Shown: piece by piece, positions 48,794 to 57,364 of the stretch | Position numbering within the stretch: the first letter of the stretch is position 1 | How the letters are laid out: every line of letters begins with the position of its first letter | DNA from: Shewanella aquimarina | GTDB lineage: Bacteria; Pseudomonadota; Gammaproteobacteria; Enterobacterales; Shewanellaceae | Assembly (NCBI RefSeq): GCF_023349185.1 | Contig: NZ_JAKIKY010000003.1 | Span: 392,629 to 456,628, forward strand | Direction: 5' to 3' | DNA length: 64,000 nt | Position numbers and translations under genes: made by a program | Notes under the pieces: model-generated | The model's database searches: none | What the model saw: the letters and a program-made list of their open reading frames with translations, nothing else | Told to the model about the DNA's origin: nothing

Positions 48794-51382
48794 TTAGGCA
48801 TTCGCTTCGAGGAAATCCTGCGCGAAGCGCTGCAACACGCCGCCCGCCTGATAGACAAGTACCTCGTCGGCCGTATCCAGACGACAGGTCACAGGCACCT
48901 CGACGCGCTCACCGTTTTGACGGGTGATCACTACAGTGAGATCCGCTCTCGGCGTTGGCTCACCGATCACATCGAAGGTCTCGCTGCCATCGATGCCATA
49001 GGTGTGGCGGTTCTCGCCGGCCTTAAATTCCAGCGGTAGTACGCCCATACCCACAAGATTCGTACGGTGGATACGCTCGAAGCCTTCGGCGACAATCGCC
49101 TCAACCCCTGCCAGTCTCACCCCTTTGGCCGCCCAGTCACGGGATGAACCCTGACCATAGTCGGCGCCGGCGATGATGATCAGCGGCTGCTTACGATCCA
49201 TATAGGTCTCGATCGCCTCCCACATACGCATCACCTCACCTTCTGGCTCTAGGCGAGTCAGTGAGCCTTGCTTAACTTCACCATCCACCAGCGCCATCTC
49301 GTTGATCAGCTTAGGGTTAGCAAAGGTCGCGCGCTGGGCCGTGAGGTGATCGCCCCTGTGAGTCGCGTAAGAGTTAAAGTCCACCTCGGGCAGCCCCATC
49401 TTAGCCAGATATTCGCCGGCGGCGCTGCTGGCCAAGATGGCGTTTGAAGGCGAGAGGTGATCTGTGGTGATGTTATCGCCTAGTACCGCCAGCGGACGCA
49501 TCCCCTTGAGCGTGCGCTCACCAGCCAATGCGCCTTCCCAATAAGGCGGACGACGAATATAGGTACTCTGTGGACGCCAGTCGTACAGCGGATTGACATC
49601 TTCGCCATAGTCCACCGCCAAGTCGAACATAGGGGTATAGATATCCCTAAATTGCTGAGGCTTCACGCTCGCCTTGACGATAGCGTCGATCTCCTCATCG
49701 CTCGGCCAGATATCTTTGAGGCGAATCGGCTCACCCTTGGCATCATGACCTAAGATATCTTTTTCGATATCGAATCTGATGGTGCCTGCGATGGCATAAG
49801 CTACCACCAATGGCGGCGAGGCCAGAAACGCCTGCTTGGCATAGGGGTGGATACGACCGTCGAAGTTACGGTTGCCCGACAGCACGGCGGTGGCATAGAG
49901 GTCTCTATCTATCACCTCTTGCTGAATAACAGGATCCAGCGCGCCGCTCATGCCGTTACAGGTGGTACAGGCAAAACCGACGATACCAAAGCCCAGTTGC
50001 TCAAGCTCAGGCAGAAGCCCCGCATCTTTCAGGTAAAGCTCGGCTACCTTAGAGCCTGGGGCAAAAGAGGTTTTCACCCAGGGCTTGCGAACTAGGCCCA
50101 TCTCGTTGGCCTTCTTGGCGAGCAAACCCGCGGCGATCACGTTTCTTGGGTTACTTGTGTTGGTACAGCTGGTGATGGCGGCGATGATCACTGCGCCATC
50201 TGGCATCAGCTTCTCATCCTGCTCGACCACGCCGGCAATGCCTTGGCTGGCCAGCTCACTGGTGGCCACTCGGCGGTGTGGATTCGAAGGACCGGCGATG
50301 TTACGCACTACGCTGGAGAGATCGAAGGTCAGTACCCTCTCATACTCGGCTTCTTTCAGGCTGTCGGCCCACAGGCCTGTGGTCTTGGCGTAGTTTTCCA
50401 CCAGCTTAACCTGCTCACTGTCACGGCCTGTGATGGTGAGATAGTCGATGGTCTGCTGGTCGATATAGAACATGCCCGCCGAGGCGCCAAATTCAGGCGT
50501 CATATTAGAAATAGTCGCACGATCCCCAAGGGTGAGATCCGCAGCCCCTTCACCGAAGAATTCGAGATAGGCAGAAACCACCTTCTCCTTACGTAAAAAT
50601 TCGGTCAGTGCCAACACGATATCCGTCGCCGTGATGCCGCTCTGACGCTTACCCGTCAGCTCGACACCGACAATATCCGGCAGACGCATGTAAGATGGGC
50701 GGCCCAACATGACGTTCTCGGCTTCCAGGCCGCCCACGCCGATGGCGATAACGCCCAACGCATCCACGTGAGGCGTATGGCTGTCGGTACCCACTAAGGT
50801 GTCGGGGAAGGCCACGCCGTCACGGGCCTGGATCACCGGTGACATCTTTTCCAGGTTGATCTGGTGCATGATGCCGTTGCCAGGCTGGATCACATCGACA
50901 TTCTTAAAGGCCGTCTTGGTCCAGTTGATGAAATGGAATCTGTCTTCGTTACGGCGATCTTCAATCGCGCGGTTCTTCTCGAAGGCATCTTTTTCAAAGC
51001 CCGCATGTTCAACCGCCAGCGAGTGATCCACGATCAGCTGAGTCGGCACCACGGGGTTAACCTTTGAGGGATCCCCCCCCTTCTCGGCGATGGCATCACG
51101 TAGGCCAGCCAGGTCGACCAGTGCCGTCTGGCCGAGAATATCGTGGCATACCACGCGCGCCGGATACCAGGGGAAATCGAGATCACGCTTACGCTCGATG
51201 AGTTGGCTCAGGGCGTCATTTAGCAATTCAGGTTCGCAGCGCCTTACCAGGTTTTCAGCCAGCACCTTAGCTGTATAGGGCAGTTTGTCATAGGCGCCAG
51301 CGCTTAAGGCCTCGACAGCGCTGCGAGTATCAAAGTAATCGAGCGCGCTGCCGGGAAGCGGTTTACGATGTAGAGAGTTCAT
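48794..51382 (-). CDS. acnD: Fe/S-dependent 2-methylcitrate dehydratase AcnD
   Basis: Dehydrates 2-methylcitrate in the propionate pathway, replacing PrpD in organisms that have PrpF. The 862-residue aconitase-fold enzyme has the [4Fe-4S] cysteines in AITSCTNTSNPRN and FACTTCNGMSG, and the C-terminal swivel domain with AGADYGQGSSRDWAAKG. ATG 51382 is the family start (MNSLHRKPLPGSALDYF). A run of eight Cs on plus lies near 51073 within the coding sequence, frame intact. Confidence 0.95.
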   Translation of the reverse strand: MNSLHRKPLPGSALDYFDTRSAVEALSAGAYDKLPYTAKVLAENLVRRCEPELLNDALSQLIERKRDLDFPWYPARVVCHDILGQTALVDLAGLRDAIAEKGGDPSKVNPVVPTQLIVDHSLAVEHAGFEKDAFEKNRAIEDRRNEDRFHFINWTKTAFKNVDVIQPGNGIMHQINLEKMSPVIQARDGVAFPDTLVGTDSHTPHVDALGVIAIGVGGLEAENVMLGRPSYMRLPDIVGVELTGKRQSGITATDIVLALTEFLRKEKVVSAYLEFFGEGAADLTLGDRATISNMTPEFGASAGMFYIDQQTIDYLTITGRDSEQVKLVENYAKTTGLWADSLKEAEYERVLTFDLSSVVRNIAGPSNPHRRVATSELASQGIAGVVEQDEKLMPDGAVIIAAITSCTNTSNPRNVIAAGLLAKKANEMGLVRKPWVKTSFAPGSKVAELYLKDAGLLPELEQLGFGIVGFACTTCNGMSGALDPVIQQEVIDRDLYATAVLSGNRNFDGRIHPYAKQAFLASPPLVVAYAIAGTIRFDIEKDILGHDAKGEPIRLKDIWPSDEEIDAIVKASVKPQQFRDIYTPMFDLAVDYGEDVNPLYDWRPQSTYIRRPPYWEGALAGERTLKGMRPLAVLGDNITTDHLSPSNAILASSAAGEYLAKMGLPEVDFNSYATHRGDHLTAQRATFANPKLINEMALVDGEVKQGSLTRLEPEGEVMRMWEAIETYMDRKQPLIIIAGADYGQGSSRDWAAKGVRLAGVEAIVAEGFERIHRTNLVGMGVLPLEFKAGENRHTYGIDGSETFDVIGEPTPRADLTVVITRQNGERVEVPVTCRLDTADEVLVYQAGGVLQRFAQDFLEANA

Positions 51383-51426
51383 AAAATCATCCAAACGATT
51401 TAAGAGTTAAAGCAAGCAAACCAAAA

Positions 51427-51458
51427 CAGCCCCTGAGCCTTTAAAGGCATAGGGGCTG
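51427..51458 (-). repeat. Long hairpin between prpC and acnD
   Basis: Outer arms CAGCCCCT (51427-51434) and AGGGGCTG (51451-51458), inner self-complementary GCCTTTAAAGGC (51437-51448). On the minus transcript TTTTGGTTTG follows, so it may be an internal terminator, attenuator or stability element in the prp mRNA. Confidence 0.7.
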
Positions 51459-51468
51459 GTATCTAGGC

Positions 51469-52593
51469 TTATCTTTCGCTGATTGGCACCACTTTACGCG
51501 GCGCAGAGCCGATATAATCCGCACTTGGTCTGATGATGCGGTTGTTGGCGCGTTGCTCCATCACGTGGGCCGCCCAGCCTGTCAGGCGTGAGCAGACGAA
51601 GATAGGGGTGAACAACTTGGTTGGGATTCCCATGAAGTGATAGGCAGACGCGTGGAAGAAATCGGCGTTACAGAACAGCTTCTTGGTGTCCCACATATAC
51701 TCTTCACAGGCCACAGAGATATCGTAGAGTGAGGTGTCGCCGAACTCTTTCGCCAGCTTTTCAGACCAGGCCTTGATGATCACGTTACGTGGGTCTGATT
51801 CGCGATAGATGGCATGACCAAAGCCCATGATCTTCTCTTTGCGTTCCAGCATACCCGCCATCTGCACCTTGGCATCTTCTGGCGAGCTAAACTTCTGAAT
51901 CATCTCCATCGCCGCCTCGTTAGCACCACCGTGCAGCGGGCCGCGTAGCGAGCCGATAGCACCGGTAATACAAGAGAACATGTCAGACAGAGTAGAGGCA
52001 CAGACGCGCGCGGTGAAGGTTGAGGCGTTGAATTCATGCTCAGCATACAGAATCAACGACACATCCATCACGCGGCGATGTTGATCCGAAGGCGTCTTGC
52101 CGTTCAGCAACTTAAGGAAGTGACCGCCTAGCGAGTCTTCGTCGGTCACGCAGTCGATCTCGACGCCGTCATGACTGAAACGATACCAGTAACACATGAT
52201 GGCAGGGAACGCCGCTAGCAGACGGTTAGCCGCTTTATGCTGCTGGCTGAAATCGGTTTCTGGCTCCAGGTTACCCAGGAAAGAACAGCCGGTGCGCATC
52301 ACATCCATGGGATGAGCATCGGCCGGAATACGTTGCAGCACCTCTTTCAGAGTCTTCGGCAGGTCGCGCATCGACATCAGCTGGCTCTTGTAGGCATCGA
52401 GCTGAGCCGCATTGGGCAACTCGCCATTAAATAGCAGGTAAGCAACCTCTTCGAAGGTGGCGTTGTCGGCCAGATCCGATACATCGTAACCACAATAGGT
52501 TAAGCCTGAGCCTGATTTGCCCACTGTACATAACGCTGTTTCGCCCGCACTCTGTCCACGTAGTCCGGCGCCGCCTAATTTTTTATCTACCAT
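51469..52593 (-). CDS. prpC: 2-methylcitrate synthase
   Basis: Condenses propionyl-CoA with oxaloacetate. The 374-residue enzyme belongs to the citrate synthase family; active-site histidines are in RGPLHGGANEAAM and KIMGFGHAIYRESDPR. GLTYCGYDVSDLADNATFEEV and its place between prpB and acnD identify it as the methylcitrate form. The gap to prpB is 101 bases. Confidence 0.96.
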   Translation of the reverse strand: MVDKKLGGAGLRGQSAGETALCTVGKSGSGLTYCGYDVSDLADNATFEEVAYLLFNGELPNAAQLDAYKSQLMSMRDLPKTLKEVLQRIPADAHPMDVMRTGCSFLGNLEPETDFSQQHKAANRLLAAFPAIMCYWYRFSHDGVEIDCVTDEDSLGGHFLKLLNGKTPSDQHRRVMDVSLILYAEHEFNASTFTARVCASTLSDMFSCITGAIGSLRGPLHGGANEAAMEMIQKFSSPEDAKVQMAGMLERKEKIMGFGHAIYRESDPRNVIIKAWSEKLAKEFGDTSLYDISVACEEYMWDTKKLFCNADFFHASAYHFMGIPTKLFTPIFVCSRLTGWAAHVMEQRANNRIIRPSADYIGSAPRKVVPISER

Positions 52594-52694
52594 AACGTCT
52601 TCCTATTATATTTTTGTCTATCCCTAGTACTGCATTATCTAGGTTGTAGGGGGTATGCTGTCAATTTGGCCCACCCAGGGCGGGCCCTTAGGTG

Positions 52695-53573
52695 TTACTT
52701 GTTCTTGCCTTCGGCAAACAGGCTGTCGAGCTTCTGCTCGTAGTCGTGATAACCGAGATAGTCATAAAGCTCCATACGGGTCTGCATGGTATCGAGTACC
52801 GCCTTCTGGTCGCCGTCGCGCAGAATGGTCTGATAAACAGTCTCCGCCGCCTTATTCATGGCTCTAAAGGCACTTAGCGGGTAGAGCACCATGGCTGCGC
52901 CCCACTGTCCCAGCTGCTCGCGATTCCACAGCTCTGTCTGACCAAATTCGGTGATATTAGCCAAGATGGGCACATCTAAGGCCTCGGCAAAGGCGCGGTA
53001 ATGCTCCTCTGTTTTAACTGCCTCGGCGAAGATACCGTCGGCGCCGGCAGCCACATAGGCCTTGGCACGTTCGATGGCCGCCTCTAGTCCTTCCTGGGCG
53101 AACGCATCGGTGCGGGCCATGATGAAGAAGTCTGGGTCTGTGCGTGCATCTACCGCCGCCTTGATGCGATCGACCATCTCGTCAACCGAGACGATCTCTT
53201 TGTTAGGGCGATGACCACAACGCTTCTGAGCCACCTGGTCTTCCATGTGTACGGCCGCCGCACCGGCCTTTTCCATGTCTTTGATGGTCTTGGCGATGTT
53301 AAATGCCCCGCCCCAGCCGGTATCGATATCCACCAGTAGCGGCAGATCGCAGGCCGAGGTGATACGCTGCACATCCGCAATCACATCGTTTAACGAGGTC
53401 ATCCCCAGATCTGGCAGACCATAAGAGGCGTTTGCCACCCCGCCGCCTGAGAGATAGATGGCCTTGTGGCCTATCTGCTTGGCCATCATGGCCGTGTAGG
53501 CATTAATGGTACCGACAATCTGTAACGGCTTATTGTCGGCCAAGGCCTGACGGAATTTCTTTCCTGCGCTCAT
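52695..53573 (-). CDS. prpB: 2-methylisocitrate lyase
   Basis: Splits 2-methylisocitrate into pyruvate and succinate, the last step of the methylcitrate cycle. The 292-residue TIM-barrel enzyme of the PEP mutase/isocitrate lyase family has the catalytic KRCGH in [13 protein letters not shown] and the metal-binding VDIDTGWGG. It starts 12 bases after the GntR regulator stop. Confidence 0.96.
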   Translation of the reverse strand: MSAGKKFRQALADNKPLQIVGTINAYTAMMAKQIGHKAIYLSGGGVANASYGLPDLGMTSLNDVIADVQRITSACDLPLLVDIDTGWGGAFNIAKTIKDMEKAGAAAVHMEDQVAQKRCGHRPNKEIVSVDEMVDRIKAAVDARTDPDFFIMARTDAFAQEGLEAAIERAKAYVAAGADGIFAEAVKTEEHYRAFAEALDVPILANITEFGQTELWNREQLGQWGAAMVLYPLSAFRAMNKAAETVYQTILRDGDQKAVLDTMQTRMELYDYLGYHDYEQKLDSLFAEGKNK

Positions 53574-53585
53574 GCTCGCTTCCTC

Positions 53586-54254
53586 TTATGACTGAATTGA
53601 TGAGAGTTTGTTTCTGATGTTGTTTCTTGAATAGGTGATATGTCTGCGCATCAGCATCTCGGCCAGCTCCTGATCGCGATTGGCGATCGCCTGCACTATG
53701 TGTCTGTGCTCATCGTAGGCGGTAGTGACTCTGGGGCCCGCCATGCCAAGCTGTACGCGGTACATACGCACCAGATGATAGATGCCGTCGAACAGCATAG
53801 AGATAAGATGCTTGTTCTTGCTGCCCAGAATGATGCGGTAATGAAAATCCACATCGCCGGCCTCTTGGTAATAGGATTCGCCTTGTTTGACGTCTTGAAA
53901 GTGGCTGATAAGCAGGGCTTCGAGCTCGGCTATCTCTTCATCACTCATGTTCTTCGCTGCCAGGCGCGCCGCCATGCCCTCTAGGGATTCACGGATCTCA
54001 TACAGCGCCAGCAGCCCCTCCTCACTCAAGGCCACCACTCTGGCCCCTACGTTGGCGCGGCGCTCGACGATATGACAAGATTCGAGACGATTGATCGCCT
54101 CGCGGATCACTGCTCGGCTAACCCCATAAGTTGTCGACAATTCTGTCTCACTCAGCTTAGCACCCGCCGCTATCACCCCTTCGACAATGTCTTGCCTGAG
54201 TTGATAGAAGGTTTTATCTGCCGTTGTCACGGGCGTTTGGCTGTATCGGGTCAT
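53586..54254 (-). CDS. GntR-family regulator of the methylcitrate operon
   Basis: A 222-residue FadR-type GntR repressor: winged HTH (about residues 10-75, LSETELSTTYGVSRAVIREA) and an all-helical FCD ligand domain (about 90-210), with metal-site-like residues in EAGDVDFHYRIILGS and DEHRHIVQAI. It is the first gene of the prp operon and probably senses 2-methylcitrate or a related acid (inference). ATG 54254 matches the family start; upstream in-frame codons run across the promoter. Palindromes TTGTCGACAA lie in its promoter and once inside the gene. Confidence 0.9.
   Translation of the reverse strand: MTRYSQTPVTTADKTFYQLRQDIVEGVIAAGAKLSETELSTTYGVSRAVIREAINRLESCHIVERRANVGARVVALSEEGLLALYEIRESLEGMAARLAAKNMSDEEIAELEALLISHFQDVKQGESYYQEAGDVDFHYRIILGSKNKHLISMLFDGIYHLVRMYRVQLGMAGPRVTTAYDEHRHIVQAIANRDQELAEMLMRRHITYSRNNIRNKLSSIQS
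54131..54140. promoter_or_regulatory. prp operator, copy inside the regulator gene
   Basis: A perfect TTGTCGACAA palindrome within the HTH-coding part of the regulator gene, 153 bases from the promoter copy. Confidence 0.5.
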
Positions 54255-54283
54255 GATTATTGTGATCGCCGTCAAACAATTAG

Positions 54284-54293
54284 TTGTCGACAA
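54284..54293. promoter_or_regulatory. prp operator O1, overlapping the -10 box
   Basis: TTGTCGACAA at the start region of the regulator promoter; it shares two bases with the -10 box at 54292-54297. Occupation would block RNA polymerase. Confidence 0.75.
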
Positions 54294-54320
54294 TATAGCC
54301 GCCAAATTCACCTTTCTCAA
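54292..54320 (-). promoter_or_regulatory. Promoter of the prp operon
   Basis: On minus: TTGAGA (54315-54320 on plus as TCTCAA), 17-base spacer, TATATT (54292-54297 as AATATA). The start point would be about 30 bases ahead of ATG 54254. Confidence 0.7.
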
Positions 54321-54335
54321 GCCAAACACCAAAAA

Positions 54336-54345
54336 TTGTCGACAA
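54336..54345. promoter_or_regulatory. prp operator O2, upstream of the -35 box
   Basis: TTGTCGACAA, 52 bases (about five helical turns) from O1. Confidence 0.7.
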
Positions 54346-54535
54346 AAAGACTTGTTTTTCGACTAAAGTCGTAACGAATTCGATACAAGGCAGGACAGAA
54401 AACGACCTTAAACCAGGTCATTAAACCGTCATCTAGATTTAAACCGTACAGGCTAATCGACCCGCCACATCGACTCGTACGCGCACTTGAGAATGGGTGT
54501 TGGCTAACGACAGCCTCCAAGTAAACCCACTAAGA

Positions 54536-54545
54536 TTGTCGACAA
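54536..54545. promoter_or_regulatory. prp operator O3, distal
   Basis: TTGTCGACAA, 200 bases (about 19 turns) from O2 and 107 bases before the Lon-like gene on the other strand. Confidence 0.6.
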
Positions 54546-54651
54546 ATCACCACAACAAATAGAAATCTTAGGAATCTCGCCTCGAAACAAAGATCGAGCC
54601 TTGGCTAATCTGTGCTAACATCAGCCCATGTTTCAATAATTCACCCCAGAA

Positions 54652-56361
54652 ATGATCGCACATTCCATCGACGCCACCGCTTTATCGCCCCAATTTGACT
54701 TACCCCAGGTTGACCAGCTTAAGCCAAATCTTCACAGTCGCCTCCTCGGCCAGGAGCGCACCCTAGACGCCTTCAACCTATTGGCTAAGGCAAAGGGCCA
54801 ACATATGTACCTGGCCGACCAAAGCGGTATCGATAGGCTGGCGTTGATAAAGGCATTAGTTGACTATCAAGGCAACAGGCCCACTCACTACCTTAATCGC
54901 CAGGCACCTGATGCCGGCCTGGCGTGGCAGACAGAAGCCGGAGAAGAATGCCTTTGCCAGGCGGGCAAGCCCTATCGCTATTTGAGCGGGGCCATTAAAC
55001 GCCGGGATCTCATCGGCCATCTCGATAGTCATAACCCAAATATCTATCACCCCGGCGCCCTAGCCGACTGCGATTACCTGTTTATCTGCGCCGAGTCACT
55101 GTGGAAACGCGAGGCCCTATGGGAGTTGGTGATAGAGGCCGCCCACAGCGGTGAGTATCCGCTACACTCTGGCTGGCCGGCCATCCCCCTACACAGCAAG
55201 ATCATTCTGGTAGGCAGTAGCAGCTTATATAGTGTCAGCTACCTGGAGGAGCGCAACTTTCCCGCAGCCTTTCCGCTGCTGGGTGAATTAGTGGATGAAA
55301 TAGATCTCAATGAATTTAGTGAGTTGGATTATGGCAATTACCTGATGGAGATTGCTAACGCCAATGGGCTCTCCTTAACGCAATCGGCCTTGGCACCACT
55401 GTTTAATCACAGTGCCCGCCTGGCGGAGCATCAGCGCCATCTGAGCCTGGAGACTCAAGGAATAAGCCAGCTTATGGTTCAGGCCAGCCTCTACGGCAAC
55501 AGCAAGGCGCTAAATGGTGACAGTGTGACCCTGGCCCTCGCCAGACACCAGGCCCGCCACAATGCATCTCAGAGCCTGTCGGCACAGAGCTTCGATGATA
55601 ACTTTATTAACCTACCGACCAAAGGCGCCATGATTGGCCAGATCAACGGCCTGACCGTGTTAGACGCCGCCGAATATACCTATGGCGAACCGGCGAGGAT
55701 CACCGCTGCAGTGCATTATGGTGACGGTGAAGTGGCCGATATCGAACGTAAGGTAGAGTTGGGTGGCAACATACACGCCAAGGGCTTGATGATCCTCACC
55801 TCCTGCCTCTACCGTATCTTCGGTAAAGATGCACCATTGCACCTTAATGCCAACATAGTATTCGAGCAGTCTTACCAGGAGATCGATGGCGACAGCGCCT
55901 CGCTCGCGGAGTACTGCGCCCTGATGTCGGCAATCGCCGAGCAGCCGATTGACCAAGGTATCGCCGCAACCGGCGCGATAGATCAGTTTGGTCAGGTGCA
56001 AGCCATCGGCGGCGTCAACGAGAAGATCGAAGGCTTCTTCGATCTGTGCCAACGTCGTGGCCTCACTGGGACTCAGGGGGTGATCATCCCCGCCTCCAAC
56101 GTTCAGCAACTCAACCTGGCCCCGGCGGTCATCGCCGCCGTAGAGGCAAAAGAGTTTCACCTGTACCAAGTCGAGCATACCGACCAGGCCGTGGCCATCT
56201 TGATGAACAAACCCGCCGGCAGCCGCGATGACAATGGCCAGTTCCCCGAGGAAAGCCTATATGGCATGGTGCAGGCGCGATTAGAAGGACTCGCGGGTTA
56301 TCCCGATGAAGAGCGATCTTTTTTTGCCAACTTGCTCCAGAAACTGAAACTTTCTAGCTGA
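54652..56361 (+). CDS. Lon-like S16 serine protease, degenerate ATPase (LonH/YcbZ type)
   Basis: A 569-residue protein. The C-terminal S16 domain (about 370-545) has the catalytic dyad Ser415 in DGDSASLAEYC and Lys458 in IGGVNEKIEGFF. The N-terminal AAA+-like part lacks a real P-loop (MYLADQSGIDRLALIKAL in the Walker A position, no GK) and Walker B reads LFICAESL, so ATP use is doubtful. This is the YcbZ/LonH group; physiological substrates are unknown. It lies 67 bases before fabA, the order seen in E. coli. Confidence 0.87.
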   Translation: MIAHSIDATALSPQFDLPQVDQLKPNLHSRLLGQERTLDAFNLLAKAKGQHMYLADQSGIDRLALIKALVDYQGNRPTHYLNRQAPDAGLAWQTEAGEECLCQAGKPYRYLSGAIKRRDLIGHLDSHNPNIYHPGALADCDYLFICAESLWKREALWELVIEAAHSGEYPLHSGWPAIPLHSKIILVGSSSLYSVSYLEERNFPAAFPLLGELVDEIDLNEFSELDYGNYLMEIANANGLSLTQSALAPLFNHSARLAEHQRHLSLETQGISQLMVQASLYGNSKALNGDSVTLALARHQARHNASQSLSAQSFDDNFINLPTKGAMIGQINGLTVLDAAEYTYGEPARITAAVHYGDGEVADIERKVELGGNIHAKGLMILTSCLYRIFGKDAPLHLNANIVFEQSYQEIDGDSASLAEYCALMSAIAEQPIDQGIAATGAIDQFGQVQAIGGVNEKIEGFFDLCQRRGLTGTQGVIIPASNVQQLNLAPAVIAAVEAKEFHLYQVEHTDQAVAILMNKPAGSRDDNGQFPEESLYGMVQARLEGLAGYPDEERSFFANLLQKLKLSS

Positions 56362-56373
56362 TCGGAGTTGTTT

Positions 56374-56392
56374 GGCGTACACGTGTTAGCTA
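56374..56392. promoter_or_regulatory. Candidate FabR operator upstream of fabA
   Basis: GCGTACACGTGTTAGCTA with the palindromic core ACACGTGT (56379-56386). From memory this is very near the FabR binding consensus known at enterobacterial fabA/fabB. It ends about 37 bases before ATG 56429; a TAGAGT box (56413-56418) follows. Confidence 0.6.
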
Positions 56393-56428
56393 ACCTTGGC
56401 GACTCAAATTGCTAGAGTGAAGTTAACA

Positions 56429-56944
56429 ATGAATAAAGCTAACAGTTTCAGTAAAGAAGAATTAGTCGCCTGCGGCCACGGTAATCTTTTTGGCGCCAAC
56501 TCGCCACGCCTGCCTATCGACAATATGTTGATGATAGATCGCATCACTAAGATCAACGATGACGGTGGTGAATTTGGTAAGGGGGAAATTGTAGCTGAAC
56601 TGGATATCGATCCATCACTCTGGTTCTTCGATTGCCATTTCGAGACAGATCCAGTGATGCCAGGCTGTCTGGGCCTTGACGCCATGTGGCAGCTGGTTGG
56701 CTTCTTCCTCGGTTGGGAAGGTGCCCAGGGTAAAGGTCGCGCACTGGGTGTTGGCGAAGTGAAATTCACCGGCCAGGTACTGCCCGATGCCAAGAAAGTC
56801 ACCTACAAATTAACCATCAAGCGTAAGGTCTATAGAAAGCTAGTCATGGGTATCGCAGATGCCGTGATGGAAGTGGATGGCCGCGAGATCTATTCAGCCA
56901 CAGATCTAAAAGTCGGTATCTTTACCGATACCTCAAGCTTCTAA
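56429..56944 (+). CDS. fabA: 3-hydroxydecanoyl-ACP dehydratase/isomerase
   Basis: Dehydrates 3-hydroxydecanoyl-ACP and isomerises the product, the branch point to unsaturated fatty acids. It is 171 residues from ATG 56429. The active-site His and Asp are in [21 protein letters not shown] longer frame starts at TTG 56396 but crosses the promoter. A FabR-like site is upstream. Adjacent to the Lon-like protease and rmf as in other gammaproteobacteria. Confidence 0.97.
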   Translation: MNKANSFSKEELVACGHGNLFGANSPRLPIDNMLMIDRITKINDDGGEFGKGEIVAELDIDPSLWFFDCHFETDPVMPGCLGLDAMWQLVGFFLGWEGAQGKGRALGVGEVKFTGQVLPDAKKVTYKLTIKRKVYRKLVMGIADAVMEVDGREIYSATDLKVGIFTDTSSF

Positions 56945-56967
56945 GCAATTATCATTGCGCTAGATAT

Positions 56968-56991
56968 GAAAATGCCCTCTAAACAGAGGGC
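56968..56991 (-). terminator. Terminator of rmf
   Basis: GCCCTCT (56974-56980) and AGAGGGC (56985-56991) with ATTTTC following on minus, 12 bases past the rmf stop. It may also stop fabA transcripts from the other side. Confidence 0.65.
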
Positions 56992-57002
56992 AAACAGCTA
57001 AA

Positions 57003-57179
57003 TCACTTGTTGAACAGGCCGCTGAGACGGCCATCGACGCCTTCGCGCCACCCTCCGAGCCATTGTGATTTAGAGTCTAAAGTAGAATAAGGACAGTTAT
57101 CCTTCGAGCGGCCACCTATCCCGGCCTGGAATCCCTTTGAAAAAGCTCTATCGAGACGATCTCTTTTTTGTCTTTTCAT
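57003..57179 (-). CDS. rmf: Ribosome modulation factor
   Basis: RMF promotes dimerisation of 70S ribosomes to inactive 100S particles in stationary phase. The 58-residue basic protein begins MKRQKRDRLDRAFSKGFQAG and has the conserved SQWLGGWREG. ATG 57179 is used; an in-frame upstream codon would add seven residues. AGAGGA lies upstream. The leader carries an AGGC-UUCG-GCCT tetraloop hairpin about 30 bases before the start and a CCTTTCGAAAGG palindrome at 57268-57279. Confidence 0.95.
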   Translation of the reverse strand: MKRQKRDRLDRAFSKGFQAGIGGRSKDNCPYSTLDSKSQWLGGWREGVDGRLSGLFNK

Positions 57180-57312
57180 GCAAGCATCCTCTGTTCTCAA
57201 ATCCTAAAGGCCGAAGCCTCATCCATAGAAATAGAACTTTTTCATCACGAGATCAATCAAAAATTTACCTTTCGAAAGGGTTATTATTTAAACGCATGAG
57301 TTCCTTATTAAT

Positions 57313-57341
57313 AAAAAATCGGGGCATAAGCCCCGATTTTT
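57313..57341 (-). terminator. Terminator of the rlmKL-uup-DUF3466 transcript
   Basis: ATCGGGGC (57318-57325), loop ATAA, GCCCCGAT (57330-57337), with A6/T5 flanks; 24 bases past the DUF3466 stop on minus. Confidence 0.92.
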
Positions 57342-57364
57342 AGTTCAATAAGTTCTAATGGCCC

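Larger units (their letters stand above)
54255..54651. other. Divergent control region, prp regulator / Lon-like protease
   Basis: A 397-base gap without a gene. It holds the prp promoter and three of the four TTGTCGACAA palindromes. The promoter of the plus-strand protease gene must lie in its right part but I cannot place its boxes. Confidence 0.7.

Noticed and set aside
51073..51080. C8 run inside acnD as a possible phase-variable frameshift site
   Set aside because: The frame is intact and encodes conserved Gly-Gly; no sign of a second state.
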